Below, piece by piece: positions 50,690 to 60,718 of a stretch of 64,000 bases of DNA. A program made the position numbers and the translations under genes. Every line of letters begins with the position of its first letter. Positions within the stretch are counted from its first letter, which is position 1. This stretch comes from Opitutaceae bacterium (lineage in GTDB: Bacteria > Verrucomicrobiota > Verrucomicrobiia > Opitutales > Opitutaceae). A model generated the notes under the pieces. That model did not search any database and was not told the origin of the DNA. It saw nothing but the letters and a program-made list of their open reading frames with translations. The stretch is taken from positions 157,294 through 221,293 of the forward strand of contig JAWLBB010000006.1 of the NCBI GenBank assembly GCA_041395105.1, written 5' to 3'.

Positions 50690-52381
50690 TCAGGAAGGGT
50701 CCGAGAAAGGACGGTTGTCGATGAGGATGTATTCGCCCGATTCGGCGACGACATGATAACGAAATGATTCTTCCCCGAACAGCCGGTCATAGGACCGGTT
50801 CCGTGCGAGGCAGACCACGAGGTCCGGTCCCGACCAGATCCGGCGAAAAGTGGCATCGTCGACAAAGCGATCGCTGTGATCCTCCGCTTCGGTCCCGAAT
50901 TTGAGCTCGCCCAGGGAGTCCACCACGCCGGTAAGCGTGCGCCCGTAGAAGTTGAAATCGTAGAAGGAATCTCCGTAGGTGAAGACCTGCGTTCCCTCGG
51001 GATAGTCCCGGGCGAAGATCTCGGCCAATGGTTTCGTCGATGGCCGCTGCACTTCGGGAATGATGTAGGTCAGGCTGAAGTAAAAGCCGACTGCGCCAGA
51101 CAGGATGATGCGCAGGGCCATTCGGACCTGCTCCCGCCAGAGGCAGACGAGGACGCCGAGGCTGGCGGCGACCGTGACGGCCCCGGCTGCGATCGCCGGC
51201 CCCCGGGCCGCCTGCTGGACATCCTCGGGTCGGTGAAGAAGAGCGACGACGGCGCCGACCAGGACGAGGACGCTCACGGCGAGATAGACCCCGAGGCCGA
51301 TCCGGACGGCTGAAAACGAGCGCTGCTCCCAGGCGCCTGAGAGAAAGACTCCGATCAGGAGCGCAAGGGGGGGGAAGATCGGAAGGATGTAGGTCGGCAG
51401 CTTGGATCCCGAAATCGAAAAGAAAAAGAGCACGAATCCGGCCCAGACCAGCATGAAGACATAGGCGGGGCGGGTCAGGACCCGGCTGCCGGGATCGACG
51501 AGCTTCCTCTTCAGGGCCGGCCAGAGGAAACAGACCCAGGGAAAGAGTCCGGCGAGGGCAATCGGAATGAAGAACCAGAAGGGCTGTTGGTGACCATGGA
51601 CCTCCGATGTGAAACGCTGGAAATGCGAGCGGATGATATAGAACTGGAAGAAATCCTCGTTGGCGCGTTCGGCGAGGACGTGCCAAGGCAGGGCGATGGC
51701 CAGAAACAGCAGGGTCCCCGGGAGAAGGTGGAAGGGGCGGAGGCGGTGCCACTGATGGGCGAGCAGCAGCCAGAGAAAGATGACCGCACCGGGAAGGACA
51801 AAACCGATCAGTCCCTTGGTCAGGGTGGCCAGGGCGGCCGCGGCGTAGAGCAGAAGGAACCAGCTCCGCCGGGTCCGGCCGGGCGGCTCATGCACGCCGA
51901 CAATGAAGGCCAGCAGGGTAACGGTCATGAGCGAGCTGACCGCCATATCCAAAATAAGGATACGACTCAATCCGTAATAGAGAAGCGAGGTGGCCAGGAC
52001 GATGGAACCCGCCAGTCCGGCCGACCGGCCGAAGAGCCGTCGTCCGGCGACGTAGGTCATCAGGCAGCCGCCGAGGGCGAAGAGGGCGGGCCACATCCGG
52101 AGAAACCATTCGCTGGATCCGAGGTAACGCAGGGAAACGGCGTTGAGCCAGTAGAGCAGGGGCGGCTTCTCGAAGTAGATGACCCCGTTCAGGCGCGGAA
52201 TGGTGAAATCGTGATTGGCGATCATCTCCCTCGGGACCTCGGCATAACGGCCCTCGTCCGGGTTGGCCAAAGGGTAGCTCCCGAGGCGAAACCCGAAGAG
52301 AACCCCGAGGCCGGCGAGGAGGAGAAAGAGGTCGCGACCCCAGGAGGATACCCGGGCGGGCTTGATATTTTCGTATTCCAT
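50690..52381 (-). CDS. GT39-type (ArnT/PMT-like) membrane glycosyltransferase
   Basis: The 563-residue integral membrane protein begins with one membrane segment followed by NPDEGRYAEVPREMIANHD, the acidic catalytic loop of polyprenol-phosphate-dependent GT-C enzymes (DE motif). YFEKPPLLYWLNAVSL follows, then about ten more hydrophobic helices and a short soluble C-terminal domain. Such enzymes transfer a sugar from an undecaprenyl or polyprenyl carrier to lipid A or proteins in the periplasm. The sugar and acceptor are unknown. It may be co-transcribed with malQ, though the functions do not obviously match. Confidence 0.9.
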   Translation of the reverse strand: MEYENIKPARVSSWGRDLFLLLAGLGVLFGFRLGSYPLANPDEGRYAEVPREMIANHDFTIPRLNGVIYFEKPPLLYWLNAVSLRYLGSSEWFLRMWPALFALGGCLMTYVAGRRLFGRSAGLAGSIVLATSLLYYGLSRILILDMAVSSLMTVTLLAFIVGVHEPPGRTRRSWFLLLYAAAALATLTKGLIGFVLPGAVIFLWLLLAHQWHRLRPFHLLPGTLLFLAIALPWHVLAERANEDFFQFYIIRSHFQRFTSEVHGHQQPFWFFIPIALAGLFPWVCFLWPALKRKLVDPGSRVLTRPAYVFMLVWAGFVLFFFSISGSKLPTYILPIFPPLALLIGVFLSGAWEQRSFSAVRIGLGVYLAVSVLVLVGAVVALLHRPEDVQQAARGPAIAAGAVTVAASLGVLVCLWREQVRMALRIILSGAVGFYFSLTYIIPEVQRPSTKPLAEIFARDYPEGTQVFTYGDSFYDFNFYGRTLTGVVDSLGELKFGTEAEDHSDRFVDDATFRRIWSGPDLVVCLARNRSYDRLFGEESFRYHVVAESGEYILIDNRPFSDPS

Positions 52382-52447
52382 CTGTTGCGCTTGCTGCCGG
52401 TAGTGTGCCCAACCCCGGACGACGCGGGGATTGAGGCCGGGCTGTCG

Positions 52448-53362
52448 TCAGTCGAGGAAGATCCGATCGATGCGTGCGAGCAGCCAGCGGGCGCGCTCCT
52501 GCATGATCGTATTGATGAGGCGCCACTCCATCCGGATGTCCGGATCGATGGCCAGAGCCTGACGGAGAAGGTCTTCAAACTCGGCGCGGTCCTGGTTTGG
52601 CACTGAGACGGCCTCGGCCAGGGAGAGGTAGGGACTGGCGCTCTGCCCACGGGTCAGGGCGACGGCCCGGTTGAAGTGTTCCCGCGCCAGTTTCTCCGGC
52701 GGAGGGTCACCCCCGCTCTTCGACATCTCGTAGGTGATGAGGAACCCGTGAATGGCCCCGTAATCGTAATCGGGCTCCAGGGCGTAGGCGCGGTAGATCA
52801 GTGACTCCATCAATCCGATTTCGGCAATGGTTGCGGGCTCGTCGATCGAGAGACTGATGAGGGCACCCCAGGCCGAAGCGGTCCAGTAGAGGAGCGGAAC
52901 ATCGGCCTTGGTGGTGGTGGCGACCGCGGCGGCGGGATCGGCCCGTAGTGCTTCCTGGAAGCCCGGATTGGTGACATCGAGCCCCCTCAGGCCGTAGTCT
53001 CGGGCGCGGATGTAAAGTTTTCTTGCCCGCTGCATGCCTTCTTCCGAAGCCCGATAGTCATCGTCCTCGAGTTCCCGGGCTTCCTGCTCGACAAAGGCGT
53101 AGGCGTACTGAGTGAATCCGCTGCAGGTGGCGAGGAGCAGATCGCTGTTTTCGGGACTTTCCGCCAGCAGCGTTTCCATCAGCTTCAGGCTGAAGGGGAG
53201 GGCGTCGCGGATGAGTTGTGGGTCATTGTCGCTGGCAAAGACACTCCCGCTGCTGTTGGCGAGGCTGCTGCCGATCGAGTTGACCGCAATCCGGTTGATC
53301 GAACAACCCGTCAGGAAAGCCGGCACAAGGAGGATACTGAAGAAACGCGTGTTGTGGAACAT
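52448..53362 (-). CDS. TatT-like lipoprotein (TRAP-T-associated TPR family), without its transporter
   Basis: The 304-residue protein has a lipoprotein signal (FSILLVPAFLTGCSI, lipobox LTGC). An all-helical repeat domain follows, with SLKLMETLLAESPENSDLLL, FTQYAYAFVEQEARELEDDD and LLYWTASAWGALISLS. This matches the TRAP-transporter TatT component family, periplasmic TPR-like trimers that pair with a DctP-type binding protein. No DctP, DctQ or DctM gene is visible here, so it is an orphan or acts in another process. It stands divergent from the outer-membrane barrel gene. Confidence 0.82.
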   Translation of the reverse strand: MFHNTRFFSILLVPAFLTGCSINRIAVNSIGSSLANSSGSVFASDNDPQLIRDALPFSLKLMETLLAESPENSDLLLATCSGFTQYAYAFVEQEARELEDDDYRASEEGMQRARKLYIRARDYGLRGLDVTNPGFQEALRADPAAAVATTTKADVPLLYWTASAWGALISLSIDEPATIAEIGLMESLIYRAYALEPDYDYGAIHGFLITYEMSKSGGDPPPEKLAREHFNRAVALTRGQSASPYLSLAEAVSVPNQDRAEFEDLLRQALAIDPDIRMEWRLINTIMQERARWLLARIDRIFLD

Positions 53363-53606
53363 ATCAGGTCGTGGATCGTCTCAGATGGCGGGCCCGCGGT
53401 GAAACCACCCCGCCGAAACGAAGTGATTACGATGCTGGATAACCCATGACTGACAATCTCGTATTGCCGAGGACTTTGCCTTGCGGGTTGACCAGTCCGG
53501 GGCGGGCCTTTCAACTCCGAGCCCTCGGGGCAGCTCAAGAAACGGTTAGACTTTCTCCGGCCGCTGGCTAGAACCCCGATCTCTTTTCCGTTAACCGACA
53601 CACTTG

Positions 53607-54737
53607 ATGCGATCCAAGCTCCTCTCCTCAGCGCTGCTCATCCTGGTCAGCGTGCCTTCCCTGTTGGTCGCTCAGACCGACCGCAGCAATCTTCAGATCT
53701 TTCTCAGCGCCCGGTTTGCCGGACAGGCGACGGCAACGATCAATAATGTCGGGACGATTCCCTCCGGAAATGATCTGGGGGAGACCACAACGGTCATGGA
53801 CCGTTATTATTCAGACGGTTATGTCCTGACGGATCAACGGCTTACCGACGATGGGGACAAGATTCCCGATGATGGCCGGACAAATCGCTGGGGCTACCGG
53901 ACGGCCGAACAATCGGTGGACGGCGGTTCGGCCGTCATCTTCAACGATTACTCGACCTACGGAGAAGGACAGACGGCTGAAGGTCCTTCCGAAGGTTCCG
54001 TCGGCATGGATATGGAGTTCGCCCTTCGCCTGGGCGATTACGGGGTCGGAGGATTCGGAAAGGCCGGACCTGTCAATTGGGGCATCAGTTTCGGCCTCGG
54101 GCTCAATGACGTGAATATCCGCCTGAGTGAAAGCATCACGGCGACTCTCAATGCGACTTCGGATGTCTATTCCCTTCTCGGAGCCACCCTGCCAGAGGCG
54201 CCTTTTCAATCACCCTCATCCCAGACCATCACGATCACCAATGCAGATGGCTCGGTCTCGGTTGTCCAGGTCGACGGCACGGTCCTGCTGGAAAATCGGC
54301 CGTTGAGCCGGTCGACTTCCAGCATTCCGGAGGGTGCGAACATCGATGGATACTGGGAAGTCGACGGCACCTACTTCACCCTCCGGCTCGGGCCCTGGAT
54401 TCGCTGGCGGCCCTTTGACCGGCTGTCATTCCGCGCCAGTGCCGGCGTATCCGGCACGGTTCTGGGCGCGACTCTCAGTTACGAGGAACAGGGAACGATC
54501 TCGGATTCCCGGACCGTAACCGCCAAAGTGGACGGAGATCGCGAGACCTACACCGGGATCGGCTATTACGGTTATCTCGACGCGGAATTCTGGATCACCG
54601 ACGTCACCTCGTTCTTTGTTGGAGTGACCTATGAGAATTCGTCGACCGAACTCCAGTTGTCCGCGGGTGGACGTACCGCGGATGTTCGTTTTGACACCAA
54701 CGTCGGCTTCCGCCTCGGCATCTCGTCGCACTTCTGA
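53607..54737 (+). CDS. Predicted outer-membrane beta-barrel protein
   Basis: The 376-residue protein has a signal peptide (LLSSALLILVSVPSLLVAQ). The rest shows alternating polar and aromatic strands such as YFTLRLGPWIRWRPFDRLSF, GYYGYLDAEFWITDVTSFFV and FDTNVGFRLGISSHF, ending in phenylalanine as outer-membrane barrels do. It contains a glycine/serine-rich loop with YGEGQTAEGPSEGSVGMDME. I do not recognise a named family. The giant delta-60-repeat gene follows after 48 bases on the same strand, so the two may be expressed together. The ATG at 53607 follows a TTG that is less likely as a start. Confidence 0.75.
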   Translation: MRSKLLSSALLILVSVPSLLVAQTDRSNLQIFLSARFAGQATATINNVGTIPSGNDLGETTTVMDRYYSDGYVLTDQRLTDDGDKIPDDGRTNRWGYRTAEQSVDGGSAVIFNDYSTYGEGQTAEGPSEGSVGMDMEFALRLGDYGVGGFGKAGPVNWGISFGLGLNDVNIRLSESITATLNATSDVYSLLGATLPEAPFQSPSSQTITITNADGSVSVVQVDGTVLLENRPLSRSTSSIPEGANIDGYWEVDGTYFTLRLGPWIRWRPFDRLSFRASAGVSGTVLGATLSYEEQGTISDSRTVTAKVDGDRETYTGIGYYGYLDAEFWITDVTSFFVGVTYENSSTELQLSAGGRTADVRFDTNVGFRLGISSHF

Positions 54738-54785
54738 TTCCGGACGGCCTCCCATTCCTTTCACTTTCTTTCTCTGACACGCATC

Positions 54786-57700
54786 ATGCTCGCTTCAATT
54801 TCACATTCCGCTCGGGGTCACTTCAATCGATGGGGCCTCTGCCTGATCCTGGCGGGAGTCTTCGGATCCATTCAGGTCCAGGCCCAGGTCAACAGCGATG
54901 GATTCAACCCCAATCTCGACGGCACCGTCCAGGCCGTCCTCATTCAGTCCGACGGCGGTATCATTCTGGGTGGTGCATTCACGTCAGTGCGGCCGGGGGG
55001 CGCATCCGCGGTCGGACGTCACAATCTGGTCCGGTATCGTCCGGACGGCTCTCTGGATGAGAGTTTTGATCCCAATCTGAACGGGGCGGTCAACGTCCTG
55101 GCTCTTCAGCCCGATGGACGTATCCTCGTTGGTGGTCGTTTCACCACGGCGGATCCGAACCGAACCGGATCGCCGGTTGTGCGCAACGGGCTCCTCCGCC
55201 TCAATGCCAATGGCACGCTCGATTCGGGCTTTAATCCCAATCTGGTCGGTGATCGCAACCCCGAAGTCATGGCCCTCGCTGTCCAGGCCGACGGCAAGGT
55301 CGCCTTCGGAGGACGTTTCAACCAGATTCAGCCGGGCGGGGCGGGAGAGACGGTCACCCGCAATTACCTCGCCCGGGTCAATGCCAACGGCAGCCTGGAC
55401 ACCGGGTTCGATCCGAATCCGAACAATATCGTCTATTCCCTTGCGGCGGATTCCGCCGGACGATTGATCGTGGGTGGAGGGTTCACCCAGATGCAACCCG
55501 GGGCCTCGGCGGCAACCGGGGTCAGCCGAATAGCGCGACTTGATGCTTCAGGGGCAATCGACAGCTCGTTCACCATCAAGGCCGACAATCGGGTGCTCGC
55601 CCTGACCTTTGAGGCGGACGGTTCCCTCCTGATCGGCGGTGAATTCCATTCGCTGCTTCAGGGTGGTTCCCAGACGGCGATTGACCGGCTCTTTGTGGCC
55701 CGGATCATGAAAGACGGTTCGATTGATGGAGACTTCCGCCCGAACGCCAACGCGAGCGTCAACGGCATCGCCATCCAGGCCGATGGCCGGATCCTCCTTG
55801 CCGGCGGATTCACGGGCTTTCTGCCGCCCGGCGCGTCCAATCCCATTTCGCAGCGCTACCTCGCCCGGATCAATCCGGGCGGATCACTGGATTCCACCTT
55901 CAATGCCGGGCCGAATTTCCGGATCAGTGCCGTCGCCGTGGGTCCGGATGGTTCCATCGTGGTCGGCGGTGCGTTCACCCGATTCCGTCCGGCCTCTTCG
56001 ACGAGCGCGATCAACCGGAACCGGGCCGCCCGCATCTACCCGGACGGATCACTGGATGCCGCCTCCACCCTTGACGGGGGAGGATCCTACTCGGTCCTGG
56101 CCAGATTGCCCGACAACAGTATTCTTGCCGCGGGCGATTTCTCAAGCGCCGGCGGCCTGAACCGCCTGAACATGGTCAAGCTCGGCGCGAATGGTCTGGT
56201 CAGCAATACCTTCACGGCGTCTACGAACGGCGTGGTTCGGGGTGCCGTCGTCCAGAATGACGGCAAGATCGTCATCGTGGGCGAGTTCAACCAGGTCAAC
56301 GATGTCGGCCGTCAGGGTGCGGCGCGGCTCAATGCCGATGGCTCTCTGGACACCGCCTTTCAACCAAGCGCCAACGCTCCGGTCCATGCCGTCGCGCTCG
56401 CTTCAGACGGAAAGATTTACATCGGCGGTGCCTTCACCAGCCTGAACCCGAATCTCAGCGAGACCGCGGTTCCCCGAGCCTACCTCGCGCGGCTCAATGC
56501 CGACGGGACCGTCGATCCGGATTTCTCTCCGGGGTTGGGTGGCGACGTCGAAAGTCTGGCCCTTCAGTCCGACGGAGCATTGCTGGTCGGTGGTTCCTTC
56601 ACCTTCATTCTCCCACAGGGCCAAGAAGGCAGTCTTCCCGGAGTCAATCTGGTCCGGTTCAAGTCTGACGGGGCCTTCGATGACACTTTTCGTCCGGGGC
56701 CGAACAGCACGGTATCCATCATCACGGTCCAGGCCGATGGGCGGATTCTCATTGGCGGACAATTCACCGGGCTGCTTCCCGCCGGGAGCGAGGTACTCAT
56801 CCCCCGTGCCTACGTCGCCCGGGTCATGGCAGACGGAACGCTCGATGAAGGCTTTGATCCCCGTCCGAATGGATCTGTCGAGGCCATCGCGGAAACCGGC
56901 GGGGAGCGGGTTCTTCTTGGCGGTCGCTTCACCTGGCTCAATCCCAATGGCGCGGAGACACCGGTCTATCGCGATCGTTTTGTCCGGCTCAATGCAGACG
57001 GCACGGTTGACGCGAGCCTGAGTGTCGCCGCGGACGATGTGGTCCGGAGTTTTCTCCAGGAGAGCAATGGAGATGTCCTCATCGGCGGTACTTTCAGTGG
57101 ATTGGTCGCCTTCACCGGTCAGGCCGGGACAACGACCGGACGCCTCGGACGACTCAAGTCCGACGGAAATCTCGACTTCACATTCTCGATACGGGCGGAC
57201 AACGCCGCCGGCAGCGAAGTGGTGGCCATTGCTCCGCAGAACGATGGCACCCTGCTGGTGGGCGGCACCTTCGCCAATCTGGGCGGCGGCTCGAATCTCA
57301 ATGCGGCACGGCTCTTTTCCGATGGCAGCATCGATCGTTCCTTCGCTTCCCAGGTCAACGGCCCCGTCCGCGCCCTGCTGTCGCGCCCGAATCGGGAATC
57401 CGATATTGTCAACCGACGTCTCTTCGCCCTGCTCAAAGCCAACGGCACCGTGGCGGATCAGGACAATCCAGCCGATGGAGGTGAACTCTCCGGCCAGGTG
57501 CTCGCGCTGGTGGAGCAGGCCGATGGCAAGCTGATCGCCGGAGGTAGCTTCACCGACGGAAACGGCCAGATCGGGCCCTATCTGGTGAGGTTCAATCTGG
57601 ATGGATCGGTTGACTCGAGCTTCAAGCCGATCCTCAACGGGCCGGTCCTGGCGCTGGCCCTTCAGTCCGACGGGAAGCTGCTTGTGGGTGGTTCCTTCAG

Positions 57701-60670
57701 TCTGATCAACGGTTCCGCGCGCAACCGGATCGCCCGCATCGACACCAACGGCGAACTCGACGCGACATTTGATCCGAATGCCGGCAACGTCGTCTATGCC
57801 ATCGCCCTGCAGCCCGACGGCAAGATCCTCATCGGCGGCACGTTCACCACCCTGCAGCCCAATGGTGCGGCCACTTCGACGACCCGGAGCCGCCTGGCCC
57901 GGCTGAACACCGACGGAACGGTCGATGCCGTGTTCAATCCGGCCCCCAACGACCGGGTTGTCGCCCTCGCCGTGCAGTCGGACGGACAGATCCTCATGGG
58001 GGGCGATTTCTCCTCCCTGGCCCCGAACGGGGGAACCGCTGTCGCCCGATTGCGGCTCGCCCGGGTGACGGCGGCCGGCGAGGTCGATGCGACTCTCAAT
58101 CCACAGGTCGGAGGACCGGTCTTTTCGATTGCCGTTCAGGGTGACGGGAAATTCGTGATCGGCGGCAGTTTCGTCGGGATCCTTCCAGCCGGCGCGACAG
58201 AGGCGGTCACCCGGAACGCCTTGGCCCGGTTCAACTCGGATGGAACGCTCGACACAGAATACGACCCCAATCCCAACGCCTCGGTCAGTGTTGTCCGTCT
58301 CCAGTCCGACGGGAAGATCCTTGTTGGCGGAGTCTTCACTTCGTTCCGGCCCAATCAGTCGGACTTCTCCATCCGGCGGAATCGGATCGCCCGACTGAAT
58401 CCGGACGGGACCCCGGACAGTGCCTTCAATCCCAATGCGGACTCAAACGTGAGCACGATCAAGGTGCGTCAGGATGGAACCATAGCGATCGGCGGACTCT
58501 TCTCCACCCTGCAGCAGGGAGCGGGGATCCTCCTTGGAGGAGCCTTCAGCGCGGTAAATGGAGTGGCGGTCAGCAATCTGGCCCGGGTCAATTCGGATGG
58601 CACCCCGGACACCCTGTTCAGCCCCAATCCCGACCGACCCGTCGATGGCTTCATCCTGCAGCCCGACGGCAGGACGGTCGTGATCGGCGAATTCACCTCG
58701 ATCGCCGGACAGACGCGCAACCGGATCGCCCGATTCGATCCCGACGGTGCGCTCGAATCCGGTTTCAATCCGGGCGCGAATGGCACCGTTTCGGCCGCTG
58801 CGCTTCAGGCAGACGGCAAATCGTGGTGGGTGGCGCCTTCACCTCGATCGGAGGAAGTGCGAGGGTTCGACTCGCTCGACTCAATCCTGCCGGGACTCTG
58901 GATACGGGATTCCAGGTCGATGCCAATGAGACGGTGACGGCCCTCGCCGTCCAGTCCGGTGGTGGAATCATCGTCGCCGGTTCCTTCACTCAGATCGGAG
59001 GGATCGCGCGACCCTACCTGGCCCGGGTTCTCTCGGACGGTACCGTCGATGCCTCTTTCAACCCGGCTCCGAATGGCCCGGTTCATTCGATCGCCCTGCA
59101 GCCGGACGGATCAATGTTGATCGGAGGGGCCTTTACTTCAATCGGCGGCGGCTCGCGGGCCGGCTTGGCCCGGCTGACGGCCGCCGGTCTGCTTGATGCG
59201 GCGTTTCGTGCCGATACCGACAGCGCAGTCCGTTCGGTCGTCCTGCTCAGCAACGGGCGTCCCTTCCTCGGCGGTGGTTTCACCCTGGTCGGGGGTCAGG
59301 CCCGGTTCCTTACCGCCCGGCTTGGCGCCACTTCGTCCCTGAGCGACAAGCTTGCGGTTGATGGCAGTCGCACCTCGATCAGCTGGACCCGCGACGGTGC
59401 CGTTCCCGAAATCACCGGGGCTTTCTTTGCCACGTCCACTGATGGAAACGAATGGGTTTCCGTTGGGTTCGGCACCCGGATCTCCGGGCAGAAGACCTGG
59501 ACGGTCAATCTGACGGAGGCCCTTCCAGCCGCTGCCGGCTATTTCATCCGGGCGGAGGGAATTGTACCGACCAACGGAGGCAGCTCGAGTGGAACTGTCC
59601 GCTCGGTTGCCCAGTTCTATGGAAATACCCCGTCGGGTCCGGTCGACCTGGGCCAGTCCCCGGACACCTCGGATGCCGCCGACCAGTCGGGCGGCTCTGA
59701 CGGCTCAGAAGGGACGGGTGGTTCATCTCCGGGATCGGACACAAGTGGTGGTGCGGACGCAGGCGGCAACGGCTCGATCGGTGCCGGCGCGACCTTTGAC
59801 TGGACCCAGATCGCTCCGGATTCATCGTCGCATGTCACGTTCACCAACCTCTCAACCCGGGTGCGCCTCCAGCCTGCCCGTTCCTTCATCACCGGATTCT
59901 CAATCGATGGGCCATCATCGAAACCCGTCCTGATCCGCGCGGTTGGTCCGGGACTTGCCGGCTTCGGCATCGGCGATCCTCTCCCATCGCCTCGCGTTGA
60001 AGTTCTCGATCAACGGGGCAGCCCGGTGGCCGTGAACGACGGCTGGAGCGGGAATCCGGCAATCGCGGCTGCCGGGGTGACCGTGGGCGCCTTTGACCTT
60101 CTGCCGGAAAACGCCGATGCGGCTCTTCGGGTCGACCTGCCTGCCGGCTCCTATACGGTCCGGGTCTCCGACTCGAACGGCCTTCCGGGCGTCGTCCTGG
60201 CCGAGATCTACGACCTCGAGCTTGAATCCGGATTGACGAGCTCGCGACTGGTCAATGTTTCCTCGCGGGGACCGGTCGCGTCCGGTTCGGGTGTCGCGAC
60301 GGGCGGTTTCAACGTGGCCGGTGACGAACCGGCTCATCTCCTCATCCGGGCCGTCGGTCCGGGGATGACCGCCTTCGGTGTCAAGGGAGCCCTCGCCGAC
60401 CCGGTCCTGCGGGTATTCACCGGAGACGGCCGGATGGTGGCGCGCAACGACGATTGGAACGTTCCGTTCACCGTTGATGCGCTCTATCCGGCTTATCGGG
60501 CGGCCGATTTTGCCGAGGCGGCAGCCCGGACCGGGGCCTTTGCCCTTGAGTCCGGCAGTCTGGACAGCGTCGTGCTGATCGAGGCCGCCCCCGGTACCTA
60601 TACCGCGCAGGCGACCGGTTCCGACGGAACCACCGGAGAGATCATCATCGAGGTCTACCTGCTCAAATAG
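54786..60670 (+). CDS. Giant delta-60-repeat surface protein, split by one missing base
   Basis: A signal peptide (LCLILAGVFGSIQVQAQ) leads into about 28 repeats of roughly 55-65 residues with the core DGKILIGGTFTTL and RLNADGTVDAVFNP (delta-60-repeat type, a predicted propeller). A beta domain (LAVDGSRTSISWTRDG), a Ser/Gly/Asp-rich linker and two C-terminal modules shared with two other proteins in the window follow (about 59839-60667). As given, the frame leaves the repeat pattern after QADGK at 58820 and stops at 58937, while the next frame resumes VVGGAFTSIGGSARVRLARL at once. One missing A near 58818-58820 explains this, and the restored protein has 1961 residues. It is probably exposed on or released from the cell. 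It follows an outer-membrane barrel gene. Confidence 0.85.
54900..59320 (+). repeat. Array of about 28 delta-60 coding repeats
   Basis: Each repeat spans about 165-200 bases, and the protein-level period is visible as GG-x-F-T every 55-65 residues. Repeats have diverged in DNA sequence, so recent whole-array expansion is unlikely. One repeat near 57360-57480 has lost the core motif. Near 58495-58545 two cores lie only about 15 residues apart, as if a repeat had been deleted in frame. Confidence 0.85.
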
Positions 60671-60688
60671 GGCCCGTCGCGCAGGACG

Positions 60689-60717
60689 CCCCATCCGTCT
60701 GTTACAACCGGATGGGG
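60689..60717. terminator. Bidirectional hairpin between convergent genes
   Basis: A perfect 9-bp stem CCCCATCCG/CGGATGGGG (60689-60697 with 60709-60717) with an 11-base loop fills the 48-base gap between the stops of the repeat protein and the ceramidase-like gene. It lacks long T-runs. Confidence 0.6.
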
Positions 60718-60718
60718 T

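Noticed and set aside
58810..58830. Programmed ribosomal frameshift in the repeat protein
   Set aside because: The site GGC AAA TCG has no slippery heptamer of the X XXY YYZ kind and no clear downstream structure. A missing base is simpler, and two other genes in the window have the same lesion.
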